Assembly (NCBI GenBank): GCA_011390205.1
Contig: JAABSX010000002.1
Location: forward strand, 144,036 to 208,035
DNA: 64,000 nt
Reading direction: 5' to 3'
Origin: Microscillaceae bacterium
Lineage (GTDB): Bacteria; Bacteroidota; Bacteroidia; Cytophagales; Microscillaceae
A program made the translations under genes and the position numbers. Under the pieces are notes generated by a model. That model was not told the DNA's origin and ran no database searches. It saw only the letters and a program-made list of their open reading frames with translations. Below, piece after piece: positions 42,036 through 51,168 of this stretch; positions within the stretch are counted from its first letter, which is position 1; the number at the start of each line of letters is the position of its first letter.

Positions 42036-43382
42036 ATGACCCGTTTTTATTATACTTACAGCATCTTGGTCTGCTGTGCCGTACTACAGGTTTCGGCAAG
42101 CCAGGCTCAAAAAAAGGTTGAAAAATATTTTGATACCATCCCTAACCAAATCCAAGAAGTGTATTTTGTGAAGCAAAATGCTACCCAAGTACAAAAACAC
42201 GGGGATTACAAAAATTTCTATGCCAATGGACAGCTTGCTCTCAAAGGCGTTTTTCAAGAAGATAAAAAAGAAAGTCTTTTTACAGCCTTTTATCCTGATG
42301 GTGCTTTGCAAGCAGAGGTAAATTATCAAGATGATCTCAAAAATGGCACATTTACCGTCTATAATGCCCAAGGAATCCCGCTACAGTCAGGTGTGTATAA
42401 AAACGATACACTTGACGGTGTCTTGACTACCTTCTACCCCTCAGGAAATGTCGACAAAAAAAGCGAATTTAAAAAAGGTATATTAGATGGCAGGGTAGAG
42501 GTCTATTTCAAAGAAGACGAAGTACTCAAAGAAGAAAGTAACTTTGAAAATGGCAAACTCAATGGACTTGTCAAAGAATATTATATCAGCAGCAGGCTAC
42601 GCCGAGAGGAAGAATTTTTGGAAGGTATCCCACATGGCAAATACAGAGTCTATTATGAAAACGGACAGATCCAGCTTAGCGCTACAAATTACAAAGGCAG
42701 AAAAGAAGGCGAATACCTGCAGTATGCCCAAAATGGACAAGTAGTCGTGAAAACATTCTACCAAAATGACAGAGTCGTGGATAGTTATCTTACTTTTTAT
42801 GATGATGGCACACCCAAACAAGAAACTTATTACAAGAAGGGATACAAAGAAGGAACAGAGAAATCTTATCACCCCAATGGCAAACCAAAATTATTTACTG
42901 AATACAGCAAGCAGGAGCTAAACCAAAACATCAAAGAGTTTTATCAAAATGGGAATCCTAAATCAGTCAAAACCATAGAAAACCGACAGCCTGTAGGCAC
43001 TTGGAAATTTTATTATGAAAATGGCAAAATACGTGTAGAAGAACCTTATGTAGAAGGAAAAGTGGAAGGCTTACGCAAAATCTACCGAGAAGATGGCTCA
43101 CTAGAAAGTGAAGAGGCGTATCGTAAGGGCAGCAAATATGGCAATGTTACTTCTTATCATGAGCAAGGATACAAAATAGAAGAAATGCCTTATCGCTCCA
43201 ATATGAGAGCAGGTACTTACAAGTCTTTTCACCCCAGCGGCAAGCTTTCTCTTATGGGAATCTACAGATATGGCAAGAAAAATGGCGATTGGAGATATTA
43301 TGATGAAGCAGGCAAAGTAACTCGAACCATAAAATATGATGCTGACAAAGTGCTATCTGATACACTTGAAAATAAAGAGTAA
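42036..43382 (+). CDS. Secreted MORN-repeat (YwqK-type) protein
   Basis: 449 residues from the ATG at 42036, which gives a signal peptide (about 1-24, ending SASQAQ). The open frame reaches further up to a TTG at 41886, but that adds non-signal sequence. The body is about 15 MORN_2 repeats of roughly 22 residues, each near YxNGxxxxxxxYxxGKxxGxxxxYxxxG. Databases call relatives antitoxin YwqK, but nothing here supports a toxin-antitoxin role. More likely it is an exported beta-meander scaffold. It stands alone with a terminator after it. Confidence 0.8.
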   Translation: MTRFYYTYSILVCCAVLQVSASQAQKKVEKYFDTIPNQIQEVYFVKQNATQVQKHGDYKNFYANGQLALKGVFQEDKKESLFTAFYPDGALQAEVNYQDDLKNGTFTVYNAQGIPLQSGVYKNDTLDGVLTTFYPSGNVDKKSEFKKGILDGRVEVYFKEDEVLKEESNFENGKLNGLVKEYYISSRLRREEEFLEGIPHGKYRVYYENGQIQLSATNYKGRKEGEYLQYAQNGQVVVKTFYQNDRVVDSYLTFYDDGTPKQETYYKKGYKEGTEKSYHPNGKPKLFTEYSKQELNQNIKEFYQNGNPKSVKTIENRQPVGTWKFYYENGKIRVEEPYVEGKVEGLRKIYREDGSLESEEAYRKGSKYGNVTSYHEQGYKIEEMPYRSNMRAGTYKSFHPSGKLSLMGIYRYGKKNGDWRYYDEAGKVTRTIKYDADKVLSDTLENKE

Positions 43383-43415
43383 TCTATCTCTCATTGAGAT
43401 ATTTAGGAGAGAAGC

Positions 43416-43458
43416 AAAAGCCCTTGAAGAAGTTTGAAAACTCTTCAAGGGCTTTTTT
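43416..43458. terminator. Bidirectional terminator after the MORN gene
   Basis: AAAAGCCCTTGAAGA (43417-43431) pairs with TCTTCAAGGGCTTTT (43442-43456) and a T-run follows. It lies between convergent genes. Confidence 0.85.
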
Positions 43459-43474
43459 AGTGGATTAATTCTAG

Positions 43475-44278
43475 TTAGTTTAAGCCTTCGGCCTGTGCTA
43501 CCAGCTCAGCAAGGTCATAAACCTTGATTTCCTTTTCTTTGCCTGTCTGTTTGGTACCGTCGGTCATCATCACCATACAAAATGGGCAAGCAACCGACAC
43601 GATGTCAGCCTTGACTTCTATTGCCTGCTCCATGCGCTCTTGGCTTACTTCTTTTTTGCCTTTTTCTGCATCCTTAAACATCTGAGCACCTCCAGCACCA
43701 CAGCAAAGCCCTTTGGTGCGGCAGTTTTTCATCTCTACAAGGTCGGCATCCAGCATTTTAAGCACATCCCGAGGGGCTTCGTAAATATCATTGGCACGCC
43801 CCAAGTAGCAAGAATCGTGGTAAGTGATTTTTTTACCTTTAAAATCCCCAGATTCTTTCATTTTTACTTTTCCATCATTGATAAGTTGCTGCAAAAATGT
43901 AGAATGGTGAATGACTTCATACTCACCACCTAGCTGCGGGTATTCATTTTTGATGGTATTGAAGCAGTGGGGGCAGGCAGTTACGATTTTTTTGATTCCA
44001 TAGCCATTCATTAGTTCAATATTTTGGACGGCTTGCATCTGAAACAAAAACTCATTGCCAGCACGCTTGGCAGGGTCTCCTGTGCAAGCCTCTTCTGTGC
44101 CTAGCACCGCAAAATCAATTCCTACTTTGTTTAATATCTTCACAAATGCCACGGTTACTTTTTTGTAGCGGTCATCAAAAGAACCCGCACAACCTACCCA
44201 AAACAATACTTCGGGGTTTTTGCCTTCTGCAGCCAAGTCAGCCATCAAAGGCACTTTAAATGTGGTAGTTTCGCTCAT
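43475..44278 (-). CDS. Heterodisulfide-reductase-like Fe-S subunit (two CCG domains)
   Basis: 267 residues. Two cysteine-rich CCG domains: FWVGCAGSFDDR with ACPHCFN, and YHDSCYLGR with GLCCGAGGAQMF plus VACPFCM. This is the HdrD/GlpC-type fold that holds a noncubane Fe-S cluster. It is 90 bases downstream of the membrane Fe-S protein gene. Together they match the two halves of the fused membrane enzyme that links ETF to menaquinone in actinobacteria (EMO). I infer the same job here, which would take electrons from acyl-CoA dehydrogenases such as the one at 4088. Confidence 0.8.
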   Translation of the reverse strand: MSETTTFKVPLMADLAAEGKNPEVLFWVGCAGSFDDRYKKVTVAFVKILNKVGIDFAVLGTEEACTGDPAKRAGNEFLFQMQAVQNIELMNGYGIKKIVTACPHCFNTIKNEYPQLGGEYEVIHHSTFLQQLINDGKVKMKESGDFKGKKITYHDSCYLGRANDIYEAPRDVLKMLDADLVEMKNCRTKGLCCGAGGAQMFKDAEKGKKEVSQERMEQAIEVKADIVSVACPFCMVMMTDGTKQTGKEKEIKVYDLAELVAQAEGLN

Positions 44279-44368
44279 ATCTTTATTTATTTTAATTTTA
44301 TTTGTACAATCCTTTATTCACTTCGGCAAGCCTCCCCTCAGGAGATACAAGGGCACTGAAGGCTGCTG

Positions 44369-45709
44369 TTATTTTTCTACATCTTGTATCCAATTAGCCC
44401 TGTCAGAGGGTGAAAACTGCCATGGAGCTAGGTTATTTTCAATATTAGAGAACACCATGTTCCAAGATTGGGGTGCATCTGCTTCTTCCATCGCAATATA
44501 CTGACGCATCTGCATAATGATAGAGAGAGGGTCTATATTGATAGGGCAAGCATCCACACAGGCATTGCAAGTAGTGCAGGCCATGAGTTCTTCTCTAGAA
44601 ACATACTCATCACTATACAGGGCGCTTCCCATCTCAAAGGCTTCTTCTTTTGATTTTCCACTTTGGATATATTGCCCTACTTCTTCTAGGCGGTCACGGG
44701 TATCCATCATTACTTTTCTTGGAGAAAGTTTTTTGCCTGTGATGTTGGCAGGGCATTGTGAGGTGCACCGCCCACATTCTGTGCAAGCGTAAGCATCCAT
44801 GAGGTTTTTCCAAGCAAGGTCATTGACATCTTTTGCACCAAACTTACCTACTTCATCTACCACTCCATCATCTTCTATCAAGCCCATGGCTATTTTGACT
44901 TCCTTTGTAACAGAAGGCATATTTTCAAACTTACCCTTGGGCTCTAGGTTAGAAAAATAAGTATTCGGGAATGCCAAAGCAATGTGCAAATGCTTGGAGT
45001 AAGTTACATAAAAAGCAAAGGCAAAAATCCCTAGAATGTGTGCCCACCACCCAAAACGCTCAATAAAAACAAGCGTGCTGTTGCTCTCAATGCTAGACAG
45101 CATGGGAACTAATAATTGGCTAAAGGCAAATACGCCTGTCTGTGTATAGTGATTGTCTGCAAAATCACGGGTTTGCAATACTTGGTCGGCGGCATTCATC
45201 GTCAAGATAAAGACCATCAGCACAATCTCAATGATTAAGATGAGATTGGCATCTAAGGCAGGCCAGCCCTTCATCTCTGGTTTCCAGAAGCGAGGGAGCT
45301 TCATCACATTGCGGCGTATCAAAAACAATACGCAGCTAAGCATCACACCTACAGCCAGAAACTCAAAGAAACTAATCAAAAAAGCATAAAAACTACTGGG
45401 CAATACATACGCAAAAATACGGTGTGTGCCCGCAATGCCATCTATGACAATCTCAAGTACTTCAATATTAATCAATACAAAGCCCGCATAAATCACAAAG
45501 TGCATTAAGCCAGCCAAAGGGCGTGTAAACATTTTTTTCTGACCCATGGCTATCAAAGCCATCGTCTGAAGGCGTTTGACAGGCTTGTCTTTGCGTGCCA
45601 AGGGCTTGCCTAGCAAGATGTTTTGGCTGATTCGGCTTACTCTACGGCTTACTAAATAGCCTGTAATGCCCAAGGCAATTAAGAATATAAGTTGAGGTAA
45701 AAAACTCAT
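44369..45709 (-). CDS. Membrane Fe-S protein (NarI/HdrE-like domain plus two 4Fe-4S clusters)
   Basis: 446 residues. The N-terminal part has about six TM segments with several His, suitable for heme b as in NarI/HdrE. The C-terminal soluble part has two ferredoxin motifs, CTECGRCTSQCP and CTTCNACVDACP. Its partner gene for the CCG-domain subunit follows 90 bases on. It likely moves electrons between the quinone pool and the CCG subunit. The family is common in Bacteroidota and usually named (Fe-S)-binding protein. Confidence 0.82.
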   Translation of the reverse strand: MSFLPQLIFLIALGITGYLVSRRVSRISQNILLGKPLARKDKPVKRLQTMALIAMGQKKMFTRPLAGLMHFVIYAGFVLINIEVLEIVIDGIAGTHRIFAYVLPSSFYAFLISFFEFLAVGVMLSCVLFLIRRNVMKLPRFWKPEMKGWPALDANLILIIEIVLMVFILTMNAADQVLQTRDFADNHYTQTGVFAFSQLLVPMLSSIESNSTLVFIERFGWWAHILGIFAFAFYVTYSKHLHIALAFPNTYFSNLEPKGKFENMPSVTKEVKIAMGLIEDDGVVDEVGKFGAKDVNDLAWKNLMDAYACTECGRCTSQCPANITGKKLSPRKVMMDTRDRLEEVGQYIQSGKSKEEAFEMGSALYSDEYVSREELMACTTCNACVDACPINIDPLSIIMQMRQYIAMEEADAPQSWNMVFSNIENNLAPWQFSPSDRANWIQDVEK

Positions 45710-45810
45710 TTTTTTGAGGGTTTAGGTTTTTTGTTTAAAATTTATTGAAATTTTTCACCAAAAAATTTGGCAAAAAAAAGAAAGCTTTATATCTTCGCAT
45801 CCCAATTAAT

Positions 45811-45883
45811 GGTGATATAGCTCAGTTGGTAGAGCATCGGACTGAAAATCCGTGTGTCCCTGGTTCGAATCCAGGTATCACCA
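45811..45883 (+). tRNA. tRNA-Phe (anticodon GAA), copy 1
   Basis: Acceptor stem GGTGATA/TATCACC, D-arm GCTCAGTTGGTAGAGC, anticodon loop CTGAAAA with GAA, T-arm with GGTTCGAATCC. 73 bases, discriminator A, no encoded CCA. Confidence 0.95.
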
Positions 45884-45908
45884 CTCTTTTTACTAATTTA
45901 TCTACCAA

Positions 45909-45981
45909 GGTGATATAGCTCAGTTGGTAGAGCATCGGACTGAAAATCCGTGTGTCCCTGGTTCGAATCCAGGTATCACCA
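45909..45981 (+). tRNA. tRNA-Phe (anticodon GAA), copy 2
   Basis: Identical over its whole length to copy 1, starting 98 bases after it with a 25-base spacer, so probably processed from one transcript. A terminator follows. Confidence 0.95.
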
Positions 45982-45987
45982 CTTTCA

Positions 45988-46021
45988 AACCCACAAAGTA
46001 CTGCTTTGTGGGTTTTTTTTT
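45988..46021 (+). terminator. Terminator of the tRNA-Phe pair
   Basis: AACCCACAAAG pairs with CTTTGTGGGTT, 5-base loop, followed by eight or so T residues. Confidence 0.85.
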
Positions 46022-46074
46022 GTGCCAATCTTTGATAAATATGTAAATATCTTGTCATCATAGTTATTAGGATT

Positions 46075-46103
46075 AAAATACTCGGTATGCAGAGTATTTT
46101 TTT
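46075..46103. terminator. Small terminator-like hairpin
   Basis: AAAATACTC (46075-46083) and GAGTATTTT (46092-46100) with T-runs on both strands. It is nearly 190 bases beyond the end of the minus-strand methyltransferase gene. The gap 46104-46294 holds no gene that I can support. Confidence 0.5.
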
Positions 46104-46294
46104 AACGTTTGCGAAAATACAAAACAAAACCTTTTTTTCTAAGAAAACATCAAATATTTTCTAAAAAAAGAAACATTCTAAATTTAGGAAACTGAGAAGA
46201 AATCTTGCTTTCTAATTCAGATACATACTTTAATTCAAATATAATGGATTTTGTTGTGATTATTTTGGGTTTCTCCTGAGTTTACTCCAAAAAA

Positions 46295-46858
46295 TCATGC
46301 ATTGGTTTTCAGAAAATAGTCCCAGAGGATAACACCCATACTGACCGACACATTGAGGGAGTGTTTAGATCCGAATTGAGGGATTTCTAGGCAGGCATCT
46401 GCCAGCTCTAGTATTTCTTCACTGATTCCAAACACCTCATTGCCGAATACGAAGGCGTATTTTTCTTCGGGCAAATAAGAAAAGTCTTGCAATGTGATGC
46501 TTTGGTCTATCTGCTCAATCAAGATAATTTTCCAGCCATTTTCTTTGAGTTTTTGGAGGGCTGTACTTGTTTCTGCCTCATAGACCCATTCTACGGTATC
46601 AGTAGCTCCTAGAGCTGTCTTGTGGATTTCACGGTGTGGAGGAGTAGCTGTGATACCACAAAGCACAATTTTTTCTACCAAAAAGGCATCAGCAGTTCGG
46701 AAAGCTGAGCCTACATTGTGCATACTTCGGAGGTTATCTAGCACAAGGACTATGGGCTTTTTGCTGACTTGCCCAAACTCCTTTATGGAGAGCCTGACAA
46801 GCTCATCATTGGGTGTTTTGCGGAGTGTGTCAGCGTTTTTTTCTTTGTTAGAAGTCAT
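46295..46858 (-). CDS. TrmH/SpoU-family RNA 2'-O-methyltransferase
   Basis: 188 residues. SPOUT-fold signatures: VLDNLRSMHNVGSAFRTADAF (motif 1), AFVFGNEVFGISEEIL (motif 2) and LNVSVSMGVILWDYF (motif 3, knot). It methylates ribose of a tRNA or rRNA nucleotide using SAM; the target is not clear. There is no N-terminal L30e-like substrate domain, so it is a short form like TrmL or TrmH-type. The start overlaps the end of the TolB/BamA-like gene by 11 bases (ATG at 46858 preferred to 46864). Confidence 0.85.
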   Translation of the reverse strand: MTSNKEKNADTLRKTPNDELVRLSIKEFGQVSKKPIVLVLDNLRSMHNVGSAFRTADAFLVEKIVLCGITATPPHREIHKTALGATDTVEWVYEAETSTALQKLKENGWKIILIEQIDQSITLQDFSYLPEEKYAFVFGNEVFGISEEILELADACLEIPQFGSKHSLNVSVSMGVILWDYFLKTNA

Positions 46859-49800
46859 AACCAAAAGTAAAATAGAATTTGGGCTTGTCAGCCACTACAA
46901 AATCCTCCAATGCCCAAGCCACATCCAGTTTGAGATAATAGCCCAGCAACACTGTGCGTGCCCCAAAGCCATAGCCTACAAGCCAAGGGTTTTTAAAATC
47001 ATTGACGGTAGCCGTAAAAGGAGATTGCTCTGTGCCTATATTTCTTGTGTTTTGGCTGTTTTCTCTATTGAATGGGCTAATGCCTGTCCAAGCCGAACCT
47101 ATGTCATAAAAGCCTACCACTTGTAAGTTTTTAAAGAATGGATTATTGACACGTTTACCAAACAAATATTTAACAATCGGGAACCTTAGCTCGAGGTTGG
47201 CAACAAATACATTTTGTCCTGAGGTTTTATTAAAATTAAAGCCCCTTAGGTTGGTGATAAATTCATTGAAGACTACGTTTTCATTGCCAAAGTAATTAAT
47301 ATCTTGGGTAGGGTCAGCACTTGCTGCCAAGAAGTTGGTCTCGGCAGGGTCACTCGAGTTGTTATTTTGTGAGGGCAAAATCGTATTTACGGGGATGTTT
47401 GCTGCCGTTACGTTTTGTGGGCTTTGCTGGCTATTGCTTCTTTCTACATTGTTAAAAATCCAGTTATCCATTCCTCCGAGCATAAAGTTTTTGGGGGCAG
47501 CCCCGCCAAATCTTCCATAGACGACTCGTGTAGCAAAGATTAAATCTCTGTGGATTTTGGTGTAATTGCGGATATCTATGCTTATTTTATCAAAGCCTAT
47601 ATTGTTGATGCTTACGCCTGCATTTTTTAGATTGGCACTGGTGGTCAGCCCAAAATATCTTTCATAAGAAGCCTTTACCCTTGTGCCCGAAATCATGTTT
47701 TGCCCATTGACGAGGGTATTGTCATAGACGTATTCTGCCTTTAGCCCTCCGTAATGATAATTGTTGTTGGGCTCACTATATAAGAAGTTCACACCCGTCA
47801 GGGTAGAGTTGAGCCAGAGATAGGTAGGGCTGATGCTGATGCGGCTCGTGTTGCGGATGGCATAAGAGACAGTGCCTTTGAAGGAGTTGAGGGCGTGGTA
47901 TTGGAAATAGTTTTGGTTGATAAATTGGTAAAAATTACGGTCTATTCTGCCCGAGTAGTCAAGCCTTTTGCCCAAGAACTGGTATTCTCCGTAATAACTG
48001 CTGCTCCTTAAGTCTCCTGTAAGGAAAGCCCCTGCACGTATTTTATGATTTTCTAGCAGGTCAGATGCCGTAAAATCAGCCAAGAATCCCCAGCCTCTGA
48101 GCGGATCTACTTTGAATGAGGTAAGCAGGTTTTCGGTTCTGAATCTTGGCTCATATTCATAAGGTCCTATCACTTTGATTTCATTTTTCTTGGCACTCTG
48201 CACTCGCTCTAGCATTGTTCCTTGAGCTTTGTCAAGTCCACTTCTTTTTTCGGCAGCGATGTCTGCCTCAAACACATAGTTATCTGTGTTTACTTCATCA
48301 GGTCCATAGACTTCTGCATTTGTCTCTTTGATGGGCTGAAAGCCTTCGGGGTTATTCTGAGTAGGTTTTGAATCTTCTAAGATGGTCTTTTGAGGGTCTT
48401 TGCTGTTAAGCATGAGGGCTCTTTTGGTTTGGAACTCACTGTTGATATTTTGGCTGTAGTCAAATTCAGATTTATAGTAAGGATATGTTTTTCCTTTTTG
48501 AATCATGAGATAGGCCAAGCCTTTGTCAAGCGGATTGACCTCAAACCTTCGGATACTCTGTGTAAAGTTGGTGAGCTGTTGTGAGGCTTTGGTCTGCTGG
48601 TTTACTTTCTTGAGTTGAAAAATACCCGAATCATCATTGAGATATACGATGGTATTGGGGTCTAAAAAACGAGGCTTCATATCTCGGCCTGTGCTGTTGG
48701 TGATAGGAGTGAGGCGAGTAGAAGACGCTCGGGGGTCATAGCTAAAGAGGTTATAGTTTTTGAGTGCCTTGTCAAAGTTTCCTTGCTCGGTGCGTGTAGT
48801 GCTGCTGAGTGTATCACTGGTACGGTTAGAGCTAAACACGAACGCAGTGTTAGAGTTGGGTAAGAATACAGGGTCTTGGTCATCAAACCAATCATCTGTA
48901 ATTACTTTTAGGTTTACACCCTCAATGTCAAATAAAAACAAATCATTTTGCCCTGTTTTGAAAGTAATGTCTCCTTTTCTGTCTGCACTGATTACCAAGG
49001 TATTGCCATCATCTGAGAAATCAAAGCCTGAAATATGGTTAAAGAAGACCCAATCTCTCTTGTAAGTTACTTTCTTTTTGGGGTTCAACACGATGAGTTT
49101 ATTTTCTCCTTCTTTGATATAGACGATGCCTAAATTGTTATTGTCACGCCAAGACAAAAGAGGGACATTGTAATCGAAGCGTTGCCCGATGGCTTTGTAA
49201 CCATTTTTAAAGAGCACTTTTCGGCGGCGGGTCTGTAAGTCTTGCACTACTACTTTGTATCGCCCTCCTCTCATCTCTGAGTAAGCTATTTTGCTGCCAC
49301 TCGGGTTAATTTTAAATTCATTGAAGACCCTGTTTTTTTGGTTGTGCTTTCGGAGTTTGAAATCAAACCCTCTTGTAGAAGTATTTTGGGTAGTATTCTC
49401 ACTCATATTGGCGTAGTAGGCTTCCCATCTGTCCAAAAATCTTTTGTAGTTAATGCCCAGTGAGCTGCCTATGCTGTTGCGTTCGTTTCGGATAATGCGT
49501 GCAAGATTGAGGATGTTAGAAATATTGGAAGGGCCGTATTCTTCGGCTATAAAATTCCAGATAGACTGCCCTACGATGATGGCATCATCCCCTTCTAATA
49601 GGCTAGGCTTGCGTACACGGCGTTTGCGAAATAAATCCCTCATGTGGTCATCCATTTCTTCACTCCAGCCCTCTGAGACATAGGCTGCTGCACCGAGCAA
49701 GAACCAATCACTGAATTTATTAAGATAAGAGCTTTGAAGCATTTCTTTGAGGCTTCCGCCAAACATCATCTCTCTGACCAGCAAAACGGCTACACCACGT

Positions 49801-50246
49801 TTGAGTTCTTTCTTAAATTCTTCTTCGCTGCCTGTATAAGGGATTTCTATCTGGGATTTGAGGAAATCTGTCTGGCCACCTATGATGATTTGGTCATTGT
49901 CTATGCCTACATTGCTTTGCTGCAGGTCAGAGATAGAGTTATAGATAAATATCTTGGATTTATAGTAGGGCGGGTATCCCAATATTTTGGTGATTTGGTC
50001 AAACTCAGTCTCTAAGAACCGAGTAGCAAAATTAGCCAATCTAGAGCCATACTGGTAGTAATAAATGTCAAAATTGGCAGTGCTCAGGTTTTTCCATTCA
50101 AACTCTTGGTGCTGTACTCGGTTTGCACCGAATTTATCTTGTGTGCTCTGTGCATAAAGTGAAGGCTGTGCAAGGCAAATAAATACCAAGAGTGTGTATT
50201 TCCAAGTGCTTTTGAGGGCTATATTTTTAAAAAAAGGTGCTTTCAT
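46848..50246 (-). CDS. Giant TolB-propeller / BamA-like outer-membrane protein
   Basis: About 1132 residues (ATG at 50246 preferred over 50264). The signal peptide ends PSLYAQS. An N-terminal peptidase-MA-like region follows (FETEFDQITKILGYPPYYKSKIFIYNS, ASYVSEGWSEEMDDHM without a clear HExxH). The middle 300-650 has TolB/PD40 beta-propeller repeats (FVFSSNRTSD, DSGIFQLKK). The C-terminal 400 residues form a surface-antigen (BamA-like) barrel ending in Phe (YFTFGYDF). Such proteins are often called Tol biopolymer transporter in Bacteroidota, but their role is not proven. They may assemble or anchor outer-membrane components. Confidence 0.8.
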   Translation of the reverse strand: MKAPFFKNIALKSTWKYTLLVFICLAQPSLYAQSTQDKFGANRVQHQEFEWKNLSTANFDIYYYQYGSRLANFATRFLETEFDQITKILGYPPYYKSKIFIYNSISDLQQSNVGIDNDQIIIGGQTDFLKSQIEIPYTGSEEEFKKELKRGVAVLLVREMMFGGSLKEMLQSSYLNKFSDWFLLGAAAYVSEGWSEEMDDHMRDLFRKRRVRKPSLLEGDDAIIVGQSIWNFIAEEYGPSNISNILNLARIIRNERNSIGSSLGINYKRFLDRWEAYYANMSENTTQNTSTRGFDFKLRKHNQKNRVFNEFKINPSGSKIAYSEMRGGRYKVVVQDLQTRRRKVLFKNGYKAIGQRFDYNVPLLSWRDNNNLGIVYIKEGENKLIVLNPKKKVTYKRDWVFFNHISGFDFSDDGNTLVISADRKGDITFKTGQNDLFLFDIEGVNLKVITDDWFDDQDPVFLPNSNTAFVFSSNRTSDTLSSTTRTEQGNFDKALKNYNLFSYDPRASSTRLTPITNSTGRDMKPRFLDPNTIVYLNDDSGIFQLKKVNQQTKASQQLTNFTQSIRRFEVNPLDKGLAYLMIQKGKTYPYYKSEFDYSQNINSEFQTKRALMLNSKDPQKTILEDSKPTQNNPEGFQPIKETNAEVYGPDEVNTDNYVFEADIAAEKRSGLDKAQGTMLERVQSAKKNEIKVIGPYEYEPRFRTENLLTSFKVDPLRGWGFLADFTASDLLENHKIRAGAFLTGDLRSSSYYGEYQFLGKRLDYSGRIDRNFYQFINQNYFQYHALNSFKGTVSYAIRNTSRISISPTYLWLNSTLTGVNFLYSEPNNNYHYGGLKAEYVYDNTLVNGQNMISGTRVKASYERYFGLTTSANLKNAGVSINNIGFDKISIDIRNYTKIHRDLIFATRVVYGRFGGAAPKNFMLGGMDNWIFNNVERSNSQQSPQNVTAANIPVNTILPSQNNNSSDPAETNFLAASADPTQDINYFGNENVVFNEFITNLRGFNFNKTSGQNVFVANLELRFPIVKYLFGKRVNNPFFKNLQVVGFYDIGSAWTGISPFNRENSQNTRNIGTEQSPFTATVNDFKNPWLVGYGFGARTVLLGYYLKLDVAWALEDFVVADKPKFYFTFGYDF

Positions 50247-50264
50247 GGATTTAATGAAAATCAA

Positions 50265-50627
50265 TATTATTGAATGACTAACTCAGAAAAAATACTTAAA
50301 CCACTGAAATGGTTTCATATCTCGATAATAACGGATAAAAGTTACACGCATTTTAAGGTAAAAACACGAAGGTTTGAAAACCAAAAAACACATTCACCAA
50401 AATTAAAAAGATGTTTTAGCCTAAATTATCATCGATTTAGACGAAAAACAAAATCTTAACTTTTTATTGGACTTATTTTAAAACTTTCAGGCAACCTATT
50501 TGACCAAAAATATGTATGTTTTGTTGTGATGCCTGTCATAAAAGTGAATCTAATGAACGGCAAAAATATTTTAATTTTCAAACGCTCCAATATAGATATA
50601 AACTTCGTATTTCACCAATTTTAAATC
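50265..50627. other. AT-rich non-coding gap
   Basis: About 360 bases between divergent genes. A 61-codon open frame inside it has no protein-like features. I see no RNA gene, terminator or consensus promoter that I would defend. Confidence 0.4.
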
Positions 50628-51056
50628 ATGAAAACGCGCATCACTGCTATTTCTTTTGGCTTATTTATAGCACTCTCTGCATTTGTGAGTGAGTACAGCA
50701 TCGTACTCCTAAAGCATAATCAGCAATATACAGCAAGGCATCATAAAGTATCTTTTGTGTATGGTTGGGTAGAGTATCAGGGAAATAAGCGTTTTTTTAT
50801 CCAAGAAAACCACTATTCTCCTCCTATACAAAAGGCAAGTATCCCTCATTTTTTTCAAAAACAAAGCCCAAAAACCCCCATCATTGAACGTGCCTTAGAC
50901 AAAATATGCAAAGAATGTCGCTTAATCTCTGTCAAACAAGCAGACAGTTATGATAGCTTGCTAGCTATGAACTCAGCCAAAAATAAGCTAATACACAACA
51001 AATCAAACGTACTTATGGTTTTTTTGCCTAAGTTTTTCGCTGCTTCGTCTTGGTAG
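50628..51056 (+). CDS. Small exported protein, unknown
   Basis: 142 residues. An N-terminal hydrophobic stretch (ISFGLFIALSAFVSEYSIVLL) could be a signal or anchor. The rest is polar with two Cys in a CKEC motif (ALDKICKECRLIS). No family is recognised. Codon usage looks like its neighbours, and it lies in a quiet stretch before the MBL hydrolase gene. The reading frame is open but evidence that it is a gene is only moderate. Confidence 0.45.
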   Translation: MKTRITAISFGLFIALSAFVSEYSIVLLKHNQQYTARHHKVSFVYGWVEYQGNKRFFIQENHYSPPIQKASIPHFFQKQSPKTPIIERALDKICKECRLISVKQADSYDSLLAMNSAKNKLIHNKSNVLMVFLPKFFAASSW

Positions 51057-51168
51057 CAAGGTTTAGGCAATATGTTTGTTTTTATATATCATCAAAATAC
51101 TTTAACATAAATTTAGTATTTTGGACTTTGGTTTTTTTGAAAGTAATCCTATTTTTGTGAAAAAAACC

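Noticed and set aside
42036..43382. YwqK-type annotation as antitoxin
   Set aside because: Protein has a signal peptide and many MORN repeats, and no toxin gene is adjacent; the label is not supported here.
45822..46127. Minus-strand open frame of 101 codons across the tRNA pair
   Set aside because: It is the antisense reading of the two tRNA genes, with a duplicated peptide caused by the tRNA repeat.
50274..50459. 61-codon plus-strand frame
   Set aside because: Lys/Arg/Phe-rich low-complexity peptide, no signal or domain, in an AT-rich divergent spacer.
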